Positions 40,518 to 49,401 are shown, counted from the stretch's first letter. The stretch is 64,000 nucleotides of DNA from Branchiibius sp. NY16-3462-2 (GCF_001594145.1 NZ_LVCF01000035.1:310001-374000), one strand, 5' to 3'. Translations and numbers: made by a program. Notes: generated by a model not told the origin, from the letters alone.

Positions 40518-41896
40518 CCCGCCGTCACCACGAGGCCCTGGTGGACGGGGGTGATCGTGGGGTTGATCGTCCGGGGCGCTTGTGGGCTACGGCGACCGGC
40601 CCGGTCGCACGGCGCCGTCTGGGCGCCGACTCGCTTCAGATCCTGTGCGGTCATCTCCGGACGGATGACGATCCGGGTGCGGAATTCGCACCAGTTCTGG
40701 TCGCCAACGGTGGTGTCGTGGGCACCGGTGACCGGGTCGACCGCCACATAGCCGTGGCCGGTCGAATAGATCCACCGCCCCCGCGCATCGGTCGGAATCG
40801 CCTTGTCGTCGGCCAGATTGTCCGCATCACCCCCGAGCGGGACCTGCCACGTGGTTGCACCCGTCGCGGGATTGAACCCCTGGATGGTCAGGTCGAGCCC
40901 GTGGTAGACCTGCTTGGCGGCCGAACCGTCACCGGTAATCGTCTCGGTCCCCCGCACAGCGCAGCGCACGAGCGCGCGCTGTTCGCCGGGATGGGATGCG
41001 CCGCAGTCGGTCAACTGGCCGCGCCCGGTCCACGCGACGTGACCCGAAGCCTGCTCGATACCCAGGGTCCGGGTGGCGCCGAGATCGAACTGCCACGCCC
41101 CGGCCTTCTGTTCGCCCTGGTACAGGTCGATGCCGACCATGCGAGTGCGGTCATCGGACCAGGTCGACCAGCCGCGGTCGGTGCTGGCTCCGGGTGCCAT
41201 GGTCTGTAGCGGCAGCGACCACTGCTGCACGTCGTCCTTGGTGTAGGTGAGCATCTCCGGATCCCGTTGCAATGGGTCGGACAGCCCGTCGCCCAGCGTG
41301 CGGCCGGGTGGCAGCGTGAAACTGGTCAGCTCACCGGTTCGCAGATCCGCTCGCCACGTGGTGTCTTCGGTCCGGCCGCAGAACGCATGGTCGTGATCGC
41401 ACGCCACCGGGGTCGACTTCCACAACGTCTTGTTGGTCTTGGTCTGCTTGCCGGTCTTCAGATTGACCAACCACATCGGCGCGGAGCCCTTGAGGTCCTC
41501 GTTCTCCCCGTAGAAGGCGACCGTGTCACCCAGGGTGCCGTAGGCGACGGCGACCCCCTGCGTGGCACCCGACGGCGAGGCACCGATGCGGAATCGGTTC
41601 TTGCCGGTCTTCAGGTCCAGACCGAACGCGTACAGCTGGTTGCCCTGGATCCCCAGGAAGAAGACGGTCGAGCCGACGATGGTGAATTCGGTTGCAGGCT
41701 CGATGTCCTGGCGGGTCCAGGCGGTCCCGCTCACCGTCGGCTGGCTTCCCGTCGATGTCGTGGATGGTTTCGTCGCGGCGGTCGTGGTGCTCGGCAGGGC
41801 CGAGCTGTGCGGCTGGGCGGTGCTCGTTGTCGAGCACGCTGCGAGACCGGTGATCAACGAGACGGCGATGGCGGCATTTCCTGCGATTCGGAACAT
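40478..41896 (-). CDS. Beta-propeller lipoprotein (PQQ-like repeats)
   Basis: A 472-residue lipoprotein. A signal with lipobox LAAC is followed by a Ser/Thr-rich linker and about six to seven blade-like repeats, such as LYAFGLDLKTGKNRFRIG, PMWLVNLKTGKQTKTN and LTIQGFNPATGATTWQVPLG. These repeats fit PQQ-type propellers, but the canonical cofactor residues are not apparent, so a binding or scaffold role is more likely than an enzyme. Four or more cysteines occur, for example in TPVACDHDHAFCGRTED. The start is ATG 41896 because TACGGT lies 7 nt upstream and the signal peptide begins there. Confidence 0.75.
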   Translation of the reverse strand: MFRIAGNAAIAVSLITGLAACSTTSTAQPHSSALPSTTTAATKPSTTSTGSQPTVSGTAWTRQDIEPATEFTIVGSTVFFLGIQGNQLYAFGLDLKTGKNRFRIGASPSGATQGVAVAYGTLGDTVAFYGENEDLKGSAPMWLVNLKTGKQTKTNKTLWKSTPVACDHDHAFCGRTEDTTWRADLRTGELTSFTLPPGRTLGDGLSDPLQRDPEMLTYTKDDVQQWSLPLQTMAPGASTDRGWSTWSDDRTRMVGIDLYQGEQKAGAWQFDLGATRTLGIEQASGHVAWTGRGQLTDCGASHPGEQRALVRCAVRGTETITGDGSAAKQVYHGLDLTIQGFNPATGATTWQVPLGGDADNLADDKAIPTDARGRWIYSTGHGYVAVDPVTGAHDTTVGDQNWCEFRTRIVIRPEMTAQDLKRVGAQTAPCDRAGRRSPQAPRTINPTITPVHQGLVVTAGQTSVSALRVSPR

Positions 41897-41959
41897 GCCC
41901 GTCACCGTACGAGCGTTCGACGCCACCTCGCCGAGTCCAACCCAGCGCCTGTGGAAAAC

Positions 41960-42937
41960 CTAGATCGTCAGGATCAGCTTGCCCGTCGTCTGCCGGCCTT
42001 CCAGTGCTTCGTAGGCATCTGCGGCATCGGCAAGCGGGTACCGGCCACCGATCTCCAGCTTCAGCGATCCGTCGGCCAACCCACCCAGGATGTCCTCGGC
42101 CCGCCACAGCAGTTCCTCGCGGGTCTGCAGATAGGCACCCAGCGACGGGCGGGTGACGAACAGCGAGCCGAGCTGGTTCAGACGCTGCAGGTCGAACGGC
42201 GGCACCTGCCCGCTCGCGCCACCGAAGAGCACGCCCATCCCCCGGGGCCGCAGCGACTTGAGCGACGCGTCGAAGGTCGCCTTGCCGACGCCGTCGTAGG
42301 CCACGTCGACGCCTCGTCCGGCCGCCTCCCGCACCGCGGCCGCAAGGTCGTCGCTCGAGAGCCCGGTGTAGTCGATGGCGTGCTGCGCGCCGAGCCCGCG
42401 GGCGATCTCCAGCTTCTCCGGCGTACCCGCAGTAGCGACGACTGTGGCCTTCTTCGCGGTGATCAGTTGGACCAGCAACTGCCCGACCCCACCGGCCGCG
42501 GCATGCACCAGGGCCACCTGACCCTCCTGCACCGGCCACGTCGAGTTCACCAGGTAGTGCGCGGTCATCCCCTGCAGCATCGCCGCCGCCGCGACCTCCA
42601 GGTCCAGACCTTCGGGCACCGGAACCACCAGTGCTGCAGGCAGATTCACCAACTCCGCGGCACTGCCGGGAGCCTGTCCCCAGGCGACGCGATCCCCTAC
42701 CGAGACGTCGGTGACCGCGGAGCCGACCTGTTCGACGACACCGGCGCCCTCTTCGCCGAGGGTGAATGGGGTGTTCTGCGGGTAGACGCCCTGGCGTTTG
42801 TAGACGTCGATGAAGTTCACCCCGGCGGCTGTTACCCGGACCTGTACCTGGTCAGCAGCGGGTGCTGGGATCTCCACGTCGCGGACCGCCAGGACGGACC
42901 GGTCGCCGTGTTCAGTGACAACGAGTGCTCTGGTCAT
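41960..42937 (-). CDS. Zinc-independent quinone oxidoreductase (MDR family)
   Basis: A 325-residue medium-chain reductase. The N-terminal barrel has VTAAGVNFIDVYKRQGVYP, followed by LGEEGAGVVEQVG, and the NADPH motif lies in LVHAAAGGVGQLLVQL. The C-terminal VAYDGVGKATFDASLKSLRPRG matches NADPH:quinone reductases of the QorA type, with no zinc ligands. It would reduce quinones by single-step hydride transfer. The last gene of a five-gene overlapping minus-strand chain; its ATG sits in the TGA of the GNAT gene. Confidence 0.93.
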   Translation of the reverse strand: MTRALVVTEHGDRSVLAVRDVEIPAPAADQVQVRVTAAGVNFIDVYKRQGVYPQNTPFTLGEEGAGVVEQVGSAVTDVSVGDRVAWGQAPGSAAELVNLPAALVVPVPEGLDLEVAAAAMLQGMTAHYLVNSTWPVQEGQVALVHAAAGGVGQLLVQLITAKKATVVATAGTPEKLEIARGLGAQHAIDYTGLSSDDLAAAVREAAGRGVDVAYDGVGKATFDASLKSLRPRGMGVLFGGASGQVPPFDLQRLNQLGSLFVTRPSLGAYLQTREELLWRAEDILGGLADGSLKLEIGGRYPLADAADAYEALEGRQTTGKLILTI

Positions 42938-43539
42938 GTTCCGACCATAGGCCGGTACAGCTGCACCGCACCCGCCGGACGGTAGCCCGCGGCCAGTGCC
43001 GCGCGAGTGCTCGCGACGTTCCCCGGCGAGACCGCCACCACAACCGGCTCGTCGGACAGCCGCCGGGCTTCCAGCAGGAGGCTGCGGCCCAACCCCTGGC
43101 CCCGCAGTGCCGGGTCCACCTCGAATGCCGCTTCGAGATAGCCGGCGATGCCACGCCCGAGCGCAAGAACGCTCTGCCGATCGCCGAAAACCCTGACGTC
43201 CGAGCGCAACTCACGCGCACGCCGTACGCGGGCATGGTCATCCAGATCGTGCCGCTGGGTCAGCGTGGGAGGTTCGTCGAGCGGGTCGGCGATCAGCATC
43301 TGGTCCAGTACGTCGATCCATCCGTCCGAGCCCGCCAGGGCTGCCAGCACGCGAGGGTCGTGCGCTCCCCCGAAACCGTCGACGCCCAACGCGGTCAACG
43401 CGTCGTCGCTCCACGAGGGCGGCGCACTGACGAAGGCGTGCCCGGTCATCGCGATCACCGCGTAGAGGCCGGGCGACCACGGATCAATGCGGGTCCAGCC
43501 ACCGTCGGCGGGCGGGTGATCCAGCAGGTCCAAGCTCAC
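42934..43539 (-). CDS. GNAT-family acetyltransferase
   Basis: A 201-residue single-domain GNAT protein. The acetyl-CoA pyrophosphate loop is DPALRGQGLGRSLLLEARRL, preceded by the strands of GYLEAAFEV and followed by PVVVAVSPGNVASTRAALAAGYRPAG. The first half shows no other recognised domain. Substrate, whether amine, peptide or antibiotic, is unknown. It starts with GTG 43539, which overlaps the stop of the YciO gene, and its own stop overlaps the oxidoreductase start. It is part of the overlapping chain 41960–45648. Confidence 0.83.
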   Translation of the reverse strand: MSLDLLDHPPADGGWTRIDPWSPGLYAVIAMTGHAFVSAPPSWSDDALTALGVDGFGGAHDPRVLAALAGSDGWIDVLDQMLIADPLDEPPTLTQRHDLDDHARVRRARELRSDVRVFGDRQSVLALGRGIAGYLEAAFEVDPALRGQGLGRSLLLEARRLSDEPVVVAVSPGNVASTRAALAAGYRPAGAVQLYRPMVGT

Positions 43540-44156
43540 TCGAACCGGGACGGGTCACCGGCGCCGACCCTGGTGACCTGCGGGTAGCCGGCCGAGAAGT
43601 CCACCACGGTCGTCGGCTCGGTGCCGCATTCGCCGGAGTCGATGACCGCGTCGATCTGATGGTCCAGTGCCTCCTTGATCGCCCACCCGTCGACCATCGG
43701 CTCCTCCTCACCCGGCATCAGCAGAGTGCTGGACAGCATCGGTTCACCCAGTTCTTCGAGGATGGCGCACGCTACCGGGTGGTCGACGATCCGCACCCCC
43801 ACGGTGCGCTTCTTGGGCTGCAACAACCGCCGCGGCACCTCGGCGGTCGCCGGCACGATGAACGTGTAACTGCCCGGGGTCGCTGCCTTGATCGCGCGGA
43901 AGGTGGCGTTGTCCAGTTGCACCAACTGGCCCAGCTGGCTGAAGTCGTGGCAGACGATCGTGAAGTGGTGCTTGTCATCCAGGTGTCGGATGCGCACGAT
44001 CCGGTCCTTGGCGTCGGCGTTTCCCAGCATCGCGCCGAGCGCGAAGCACGAGTCGGTGGGGTAGGCGATCAGACCGCCCTCGCGCAGGATGTCCACGACC
44101 TGCCGGACACTGCGTGGTTGCGGATCCTGCGGGTGCACATCGAAGTAGCGGGCCAT
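43536..44156 (-). CDS. yciO: YciO-like Sua5/TsaC-family protein
   Basis: A 206-residue protein of the Sua5–YciO–YrdC fold. The N-terminus MARYFDVHPQDPQPRSVRQV matches E. coli YciO closely. It is followed by IAYPTDSCFALGAML, RIRHLDDKHHFTIVCHDFSQL and the core PGSYTFIVPATAEVPRRLL. Sua5/TsaC makes threonylcarbamoyl-AMP for tRNA t6A. Whether YciO members do so in cells is debated, and a second YrdC gene elsewhere is likely. I chose ATG 44156 because it aligns with the E. coli start; GTG 44159 is the alternative. Operon neighbours are GNAT genes. Confidence 0.88.
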   Translation of the reverse strand: MARYFDVHPQDPQPRSVRQVVDILREGGLIAYPTDSCFALGAMLGNADAKDRIVRIRHLDDKHHFTIVCHDFSQLGQLVQLDNATFRAIKAATPGSYTFIVPATAEVPRRLLQPKKRTVGVRIVDHPVACAILEELGEPMLSSTLLMPGEEEPMVDGWAIKEALDHQIDAVIDSGECGTEPTTVVDFSAGYPQVTRVGAGDPSRFE

Positions 44157-45109
44157 CACCCCACGGTATTGGCTGGAACATCTTTCGCATATGCCGCGAA
44201 GACCCGGCGTGGGATGAATCCCGCGCTCTCGTAGAGGCCGAGTGCGCCCGTCGGGTTCTGCGAATCCACGTGCAGGTCGGCGTTGCGGTAACCGGCCTGC
44301 TGGCCACGGCGAAGCGCACCAAGGAGGGCACGTCGGGCCAATCCCCGGCCGCGGGCGCCGGGGCGCGTGCCGATCCGGCTGAGGTAGAGCTCCCCCTCGA
44401 CCCAGTTCTCACTGATTGCGTAGGCCAGCACCGTGTCGCCGTCCATGACCAGCGCGGACTGCTCGGGACGCAGCGACCGCGCCGTCATCACGTCGGCCCA
44501 CTGTGCAACGGTCGGCGCGGACGAGCCCCAGTGGTCGGCGAACGCCTCGGCGTGCGCGGTGCGCAGTTCCTCGACGAGGTCGGCATCGGCCACGTCCAAC
44601 GGGACGGTGTCGTCGTCTTCCGGGATCGACGCGGCCGCCAGGTCAGCTATCTGCATCTGGGTGAAGTACCGCACGGGTTGGTACCCGCGGTGCTCCAGCA
44701 GGCCCCGGACGCTGCTGCCCTCAGTCAGCCCGTCGGCCTTCAGCCGGATCTCGACTCCCGGATGGCGCTGCGCTGCCAGCGCCAGCCCGCGTTGTTCCTC
44801 GCGTTCCATCAACTGCCGGCCGATACCCCGGCCCCGGTGGGAGGGGCGCACCCCGCCACTCAGCATCGCGGCGGCGAAACCCTGGTTGTCGACCCCGCGC
44901 ACCCGGACCTGGCCGTAGGCAACGAGCTGGTCGCCTTCCCACACCGCCATGAGGTCGTTCGCCGGGTCGACGCCGTCCTCATCGAGTTCCTCGGCGAGAT
45001 CCTCCTCGTCGTAGAACTCGTCGGTGTCGTCGAAGTGGGCCAACTCGTTGGTCAGATCGGTCCACGCAGGGACGTCCTTCGGTGCGATCCCGGTCCAGAG
45101 CAGTTCCAT
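44156..45109 (-). CDS. Tandem-GNAT-domain acetyltransferase
   Basis: A 317-residue protein with two GNAT folds. The N-terminal domain has acetyl-CoA loop motif GVRPSHRGRGIGRQLMEREE (about residues 88–107). The C-terminal domain has GTRPGARGRGLARRALLGAL (about residues 246–265), followed by DSQNPTGALGLYESAGF. Two-domain GNATs in actinobacteria include mycothiol synthase MshD; overall resemblance is to the general group and not specifically to MshD. The start is ATG 45109 because the next gene's stop lies at 45115 and the protein aligns from MELLWTG. It overlaps yciO. Confidence 0.83.
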   Translation of the reverse strand: MELLWTGIAPKDVPAWTDLTNELAHFDDTDEFYDEEDLAEELDEDGVDPANDLMAVWEGDQLVAYGQVRVRGVDNQGFAAAMLSGGVRPSHRGRGIGRQLMEREEQRGLALAAQRHPGVEIRLKADGLTEGSSVRGLLEHRGYQPVRYFTQMQIADLAAASIPEDDDTVPLDVADADLVEELRTAHAEAFADHWGSSAPTVAQWADVMTARSLRPEQSALVMDGDTVLAYAISENWVEGELYLSRIGTRPGARGRGLARRALLGALRRGQQAGYRNADLHVDSQNPTGALGLYESAGFIPRRVFAAYAKDVPANTVG

Positions 45110-45114
45110 CTGCC

Positions 45115-45648
45115 CTAGCTTGCCCACCGATCCACGAGAGTGCGAACGACTTTCAGATCCCGCGTCGTTGCCACGTGACCGCCGCGCTCCAACCGAGCGT
45201 TGCTGATCTTGGCTTCGTGGGTCGATTTCGCCAGCCACCAGGCGACCTCACCGGCCCGGGCGTGCAACCGTTCGCCATCGACGTCCCACGCGTCGAGTTC
45301 GACCACCTTCTCGTGCGGGATGGGATCGGCGAAGAACGTCACGTACTGCCGGATCGCGTCCGGCAACGGAGACTTCAACCCGTCCACCCAGTCGAGGGTC
45401 TCGCGCAACTGCGCCGGTGTCCGCACGATGCACGGCACCTCGAAGCCGAACTCCTGCTCGATGACGTCCTGCAGCGACGACCGCACCGCGGTGACGCTGC
45501 GCTTGCGGGTTCCGATCAGCAGGTTACCGCTCTGGATGTAGGTCTCAACGTCAAAGCCGTTGTCCTGCAACACTTCTCGCAGGCGCGCCATCTTCACCCA
45601 GCGCGGGGCGACGTTCACGGCCCGCAGCAGGACGACGTACTCAGTCAA
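45115..45648 (-). CDS. DUF1697 family protein
   Basis: A 177-residue protein with the typical DUF1697 start TEYVVLLRAVNVAPRWVKMARL and YIQSGNLLIGT, in which the family normally has a Gly-Gly in the first loop. The family's function is unknown. It begins at TTG 45648, unusual but supported by AGGTG just upstream and by a stop in the same frame shortly before it. A 16-bp tandem duplication covers this start and the end of osmC. It is the first gene of the five-gene chain. Confidence 0.85.
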   Translation of the reverse strand: MTEYVVLLRAVNVAPRWVKMARLREVLQDNGFDVETYIQSGNLLIGTRKRSVTAVRSSLQDVIEQEFGFEVPCIVRTPAQLRETLDWVDGLKSPLPDAIRQYVTFFADPIPHEKVVELDAWDVDGERLHARAGEVAWWLAKSTHEAKISNARLERGGHVATTRDLKVVRTLVDRWAS

Positions 45649-45672
45649 TGTGCACCTCAGTCAATGTGCATC
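45641..45672. repeat. 16-bp tandem direct repeat at the osmC/DUF1697 junction
   Basis: Copy A, TCAGTCAATGTGCACC (45641–45656), and copy B, TCAGTCAATGTGCATC (45657–45672), are adjacent and differ at one base. On the minus strand, copy B holds the osmC end (ATG CAC ATT GAC TGA) and copy A supplies the TTG start and AGGTG site of the DUF1697 gene. Confidence 0.9.
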
Positions 45673-46073
45673 GTGACCTCGGTCGGCAGCACCACGGTCC
45701 GGCTCACGGTGCAGAGGCGCTCATGCGATCGACGTACGGCGTCCGGCAGCTCCGCGCGCGCCGCGTCGCCCGCTTCGCCCTCGGGGAAGCGCACGGTGAA
45801 GGTGACGTCGATGGGACCCATGTGGTTGCCCTGCTCGTCCCGCAGCTTGTCGCCCTCGGCGACCACGTCGAACCCGGTCGGCTCGGCGCGGCGGGTGGTG
45901 AAGATGTCGACGTCGATCGCGCTGCACCCGGCGATCGCGGTCAGCAGCAGTTCGACCGGGCTGAACAGGTCGTCACTGGCGTCACCGAAGTCCAAGGTGC
46001 CCCCGCGGGCGTTGGTGGCGGTGAAGTGGCCGGCGGCAGTACGGGTGATGCTCACGCTGCGGTGGTTGGTCAT
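45657..46073 (-). CDS. OsmC/Ohr-family protein
   Basis: A 138-residue OsmC-like protein. The segment FSPVELLLTAIAGCSAIDVDIF provides the first peroxidatic cysteine (Cys50), and the second in ERLCTVSRTV (Cys121) gives the pair used by OsmC/Ohr proteins against organic peroxides. Members work as dimers and are reduced by lipoylated or other thiols. Start ATG 46073, 18 bp from the divergent histidine phosphatase GTG 46092. Downstream genes begin within a short duplication. Confidence 0.9.
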   Translation of the reverse strand: MTNHRSVSITRTAAGHFTATNARGGTLDFGDASDDLFSPVELLLTAIAGCSAIDVDIFTTRRAEPTGFDVVAEGDKLRDEQGNHMGPIDVTFTVRFPEGEAGDAARAELPDAVRRSHERLCTVSRTVVLPTEVTMHID

Positions 46074-46078
46074 TCCAC

Positions 46079-46085
46079 TAGCGTA
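46079..46085. promoter_or_regulatory. Nested divergent -10 elements between osmC and the histidine phosphatase gene
   Basis: TAGCGT (46079–46084) lies 7 nt before GTG 46092, and TACGCT on the other strand (46085–46080) lies 6 nt before ATG 46073. The hexamers overlap by five bases. Confidence 0.5.
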
Positions 46086-46091
46086 GAGAGG

Positions 46092-46718
46092 GTGACCCAG
46101 CAGACCGACCGCAAGCACTTCCCGGACAACTACATCGTCCTCATCCGACACGGAGAGACCAAGTGGTCGCTCACCGGTCAGCACACCGGTGTCACCGATC
46201 TGCCGTTGTTGCCCGAGGGCGAGGAGGGCGCACGGCGGGCCGGTGAACTGATCAAGCACCTGGACATCGGTCACGTGTTCGTCTCTCCCCTCCTGCGTGC
46301 CCGGCAGACCGCCGAACTCGCCGGCTTCAAGGACTACGAGATCGACGAGGACCTGCGCGAATGGGACTACGGCGGTTACGAGGGCCTGACGACCGACCAG
46401 ATCCGCGAGAAGATCGGTAACCCGGACTGGGAGATCTTCACCAACGGCGTCGTGCCTGGCGACACCCCCGGCGAGACCGTCGAGGACGTCTCGGCCCGGG
46501 TCAGTCACGTGGTCAACCAGGTGCTGCCGCTGCTGGAGGAGTCCAACGTCGCGCTGGTCGCGCACGGCCACTCCCTGCGCATTTTCGCGGCGACCTTCCT
46601 GCAGAAGAACCCCCGGTTCGCCGGGCAGTTGCGCCTGGACGCGGGCGCGGTCTCGATCCTGGGTTACTACCACCAGTACCCGAGCATCGAGATATGGAAC
46701 CGCCGCGAGCGCAAGTGA
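46092..46718 (+). CDS. Histidine phosphatase family protein (phosphoglycerate mutase-like)
   Basis: A 208-residue protein with the phosphohistidine motif LIRHGETKWSLTGQHTG, then LLRARQTAELAGF, the acid in REWDYGGYEGLTTDQI, and the second His in VALVAHGHSLRIFAATF. These suit the acid-phosphatase/PGM branch with broad small-molecule specificity. Substrates are unknown. The start is GTG 46092 with TAGCGT seven bases upstream; a leaderless message is probable. It is divergent from osmC and convergent with the GCS2 ligase gene. Confidence 0.9.
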   Translation: MTQQTDRKHFPDNYIVLIRHGETKWSLTGQHTGVTDLPLLPEGEEGARRAGELIKHLDIGHVFVSPLLRARQTAELAGFKDYEIDEDLREWDYGGYEGLTTDQIREKIGNPDWEIFTNGVVPGDTPGETVEDVSARVSHVVNQVLPLLEESNVALVAHGHSLRIFAATFLQKNPRFAGQLRLDAGAVSILGYYHQYPSIEIWNRRERK

Positions 46719-46721
46719 GGC

Positions 46722-48194
46722 CTACCAGGTGTGCACGGGCGCGTTGTCGCCCATGTGCTCCAGGTAGCGTTCCAGCATCCCTGCCAGCGCCGTACGCCGA
46801 TCGGCACCTTTGCGCTCCAGCTCCTCCACGCAGGCGACCTGCCAGGAGGCACCGTTGACCTCGCGGCGGCAACGCTCCTCGATGATGCCCAGGTAGCGCG
46901 CCGCGACGTCGTGGGCGACGCCGCGGTGGGCCAGGCCGTCGTACGCCAGGGGCACCAGGTGCCGTTGCACCAACTCGACGGCGTTCACGGTGCCGTAGCC
47001 CGGCCAGTAGACCTCGGCTTCGATCCCCCGCCGCGCGCACTCGGTGAAGTTGGCGTACGCCGCGGCGAAACTCATCCGCGTCCATACCGGCCGCTCGTCT
47101 GCCGTCAGGCGGTCCATCAGCCCGAAGTAGAAGGCTGAGTTCGCAAGCGTGTCAACGATGCTCGGCCCCGCGGGCAGGACCCGGTTCTCGACGCGCAGGT
47201 GCGGCTGGCCGCCGACCACGTCGTAGATCGGCCGGTTCCAGCGGTAGATGGTGCCGTTGTGCAGGCGCAACTCCGGAAGCGCGGGGGCGCTACCGGCTTC
47301 GAGTACGGCGACCGGATCCTCCTCGGAGCACTCCGGCAACAGCGCGGGGAAGTAGCGCACGTTCTCCTCGAACAGGTCGAAGATGCTGGTGATCCAGCGC
47401 TCCCCGAACCACACCCGCGGCCGAACACCCTGGTTCTTCAACTCGACAGCCCGGGTGTCGGTGGCCTGGGCGAAGAGTTCGACGCGGGTCTCGGCCCACA
47501 GGCGCCGCCCGTAGAAGTACGGCGAGTTGGCACCCATCGCCAGTTGCAGACCCGCTACCGCTTGGGCGGCGTTCCAGTAGTCGGCGAACTGCATCGGTTC
47601 GACCTGGAGGTGCAATTGCACTGAGGTGCAGGCGGATTCGGGAGCGATGGTATCGGCGTACGTTGCCAATCGCTCCCCTGTCATGCCCTGGATATCGATG
47701 AAGATGTCCTCACCGCGGGCGTTCACGATCGACTCGTTCAACGCCTGATAACGGTTGTTGGCGCTCATCCATTCGGCGTCGAAGTGCTCGGGCATCAACG
47801 TGGGCAGGATCCCTATCGCGCAAATCCGCACGTCGAGTTCGCGGGCGCGGCGCTCGGCCTCGTTCAGGCTGGCGCGCAACTCGTTCTCCAGCTGCAGCGG
47901 CGCGTCGCCGGGCAGCGCCCGGGGTGGCACGTTGAGTTCGATGTTGTACTGGCCCAGTTCGGTCTGGAAGTCCGGATCGGCGATGGCTTCCAGGATGCTG
48001 GCGTTCTTCATCGCCGGCTGCATATCGGCGCCCACCAGGTTGAGTTCGATCTCCATCCCGGTGAGCCGCTTCTCGGCCGGGAAGGCGTGCGTGCGCAGCA
48101 TCCGCTCGAAGACATCGAGGTCCTGCCGCACCTTCTCGCGGTACCGCTGACGGTCCTCGCGTGTGAATCCGGTGCCTGCGACCTCGTCACCCAT
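46722..48194 (-). CDS. Glutamate–cysteine ligase family 2 (GCS2/YbdK) protein
   Basis: A 490-residue carboxylate–amine ligase of the GCS2 superfamily. The active-site segments are GMEIELNLV, LGQYNIELNVPP, SVQLHLQVEPMQFADYWNAAQA and TRVELFAQATDTR. The C-terminal half contains WFGERWITSIFDLFEENVRYF and PIYDVVGGQPHLRVENRVLPAG. Relatives include weak glutamate–cysteine ligases and EgtA of ergothioneine biosynthesis; no ergothioneine genes are here, so the substrate is undefined. I chose ATG 48194 because TAGGCT lies 6 nt upstream; GTG 48200 is in frame. Confidence 0.85.
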   Translation of the reverse strand: MGDEVAGTGFTREDRQRYREKVRQDLDVFERMLRTHAFPAEKRLTGMEIELNLVGADMQPAMKNASILEAIADPDFQTELGQYNIELNVPPRALPGDAPLQLENELRASLNEAERRARELDVRICAIGILPTLMPEHFDAEWMSANNRYQALNESIVNARGEDIFIDIQGMTGERLATYADTIAPESACTSVQLHLQVEPMQFADYWNAAQAVAGLQLAMGANSPYFYGRRLWAETRVELFAQATDTRAVELKNQGVRPRVWFGERWITSIFDLFEENVRYFPALLPECSEEDPVAVLEAGSAPALPELRLHNGTIYRWNRPIYDVVGGQPHLRVENRVLPAGPSIVDTLANSAFYFGLMDRLTADERPVWTRMSFAAAYANFTECARRGIEAEVYWPGYGTVNAVELVQRHLVPLAYDGLAHRGVAHDVAARYLGIIEERCRREVNGASWQVACVEELERKGADRRTALAGMLERYLEHMGDNAPVHTW

Positions 48195-48200
48195 GGGCAC

Positions 48201-48206
48201 AGCCTA
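48201..48206 (-). promoter_or_regulatory. Putative leaderless -10 element of the GCS2 gene
   Basis: Minus-strand TAGGCT ends 6 nt before ATG 48194. In the divergent direction TATGGT (48241–48246) lies 6 nt before ATG 48253 of sbcD. Confidence 0.45.
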
Positions 48207-48252
48207 GGCGCGCCTGGCCGAGGCTGTCAGAGGTCCCGCTTATGGTGCAGCC

Positions 48253-49401
48253 ATGCGGTTCTTGCACACCTCCGACTGGCACCTGGGACGCTCGTTCCAC
48301 GGGGCCGGACTGCGGGCTGCGCATGAGCTGTATCTGGATCATCTGGTCTCGCTCGCGCGGTCCGAGCGGGTGGATGCGGTGCTGGTGTCCGGCGACATCT
48401 ACGACCGGGCCATCCCCTCGCCGGAGACGGTGGCGCTGCTCGACGACGCGTTGAGCCGGTTGCTCTCCACGGGGGCCACGATCATCGTCACCAGCGGCAA
48501 CCACGACTCCGCGGTGCGCCTCGGATTCGGCGCCCGGATGCTGGAGACCGCGGGCCTGCACATCCGCTCCCAGGTGTCCTCGGTGGGCCGGCCGATCCCG
48601 GTGGGCGACGGCTTCGTGGTGCCGGTGCCCTACCTGGACCCGGCGGGAGTCGCAGACTCCCTGGGCGCCGCCGAACGCACCCACGCGGCGGTCCTGCGCG
48701 CTGCCCTGACCGACCTGCCCTCCTGCGACGGACCGACGGTGGCCATGGCGCATACGTTCGTCACCGGGGCCACCTCCAGCGACTCGGAGCGGGACATCAG
48801 CGTCGGCGGGTTGGCGGCCGTGCCCGCCGCCGTCTTCGACCGCTTCGACTACGCCGCCCTCGGCCACCTGCACCGACCGCAGACGGTGACCGACTCCGTG
48901 GTCTATTGCGGGTCGCCGGTGGCCATGTCGTTCAGCGAGGCCGACCAGGTCAAGGGGACCGAACTGGTCACGATCGCCGACGGTGTTCTCACCCGTGAGA
49001 CCGTGCCCGCTCCGGTCGAGCGCCCGGTCGTCCGGGTGCGCGGCGAGTTGGCGGACCTGTTGTCGTCATCCTCTTTCACGTACGCCGAGGGCGCCTGGTG
49101 CGAGGTCACCCTGACTGACCCGACGCGACCCCTGGGCGCCATGGACCAGGTCCGCCGGCGCTTCCCGCACACGCTCAGTCTCCAGTTCGCCTCCGGGACA
49201 GCGGACATGTCGTCGCGTCGCGGGTATGCCGAAAAGGTCCGCGGCCGCAGCGAGTTCGAAGTGTGCTGTGGGTTCCTGGAGCATGTGCGCGGGGGAACCG
49301 GCGCAACTGACGAGGAGTCGGCGCTGCTGCGTTCGGCCCTCAACGCGGCTGCGCGCGAGGAGCGCGAGGAGCACCCTGACGAGGAGGTGCGCAGCGCATG
49401 A
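48253..49401 (+). CDS. sbcD: Exonuclease SbcCD nuclease subunit
   Basis: A 382-residue Mre11-like nuclease. All phosphoesterase motifs are visible: SDWHLGR, SGDIYDRAIPS, TSGNHDS, AHTFV and GHLHRPQ. It forms the nuclease of the SbcCD complex, which opens hairpins and trims protein-blocked or broken DNA ends in a manganese- and ATP-dependent way. It starts at ATG 48253, 6 nt behind TATGGT, and overlaps sbcC by 4 bp (ATGA). Length and order are those of actinobacterial sbcDC. Confidence 0.96.
   Translation: MRFLHTSDWHLGRSFHGAGLRAAHELYLDHLVSLARSERVDAVLVSGDIYDRAIPSPETVALLDDALSRLLSTGATIIVTSGNHDSAVRLGFGARMLETAGLHIRSQVSSVGRPIPVGDGFVVPVPYLDPAGVADSLGAAERTHAAVLRAALTDLPSCDGPTVAMAHTFVTGATSSDSERDISVGGLAAVPAAVFDRFDYAALGHLHRPQTVTDSVVYCGSPVAMSFSEADQVKGTELVTIADGVLTRETVPAPVERPVVRVRGELADLLSSSSFTYAEGAWCEVTLTDPTRPLGAMDQVRRRFPHTLSLQFASGTADMSSRRGYAEKVRGRSEFEVCCGFLEHVRGGTGATDEESALLRSALNAAAREEREEHPDEEVRSA

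Noticed and set aside
44156..45109. Naming the double GNAT protein mycothiol synthase (mshD)
   Set aside because: The two-domain layout agrees, but no MshD-specific motif could be confirmed.
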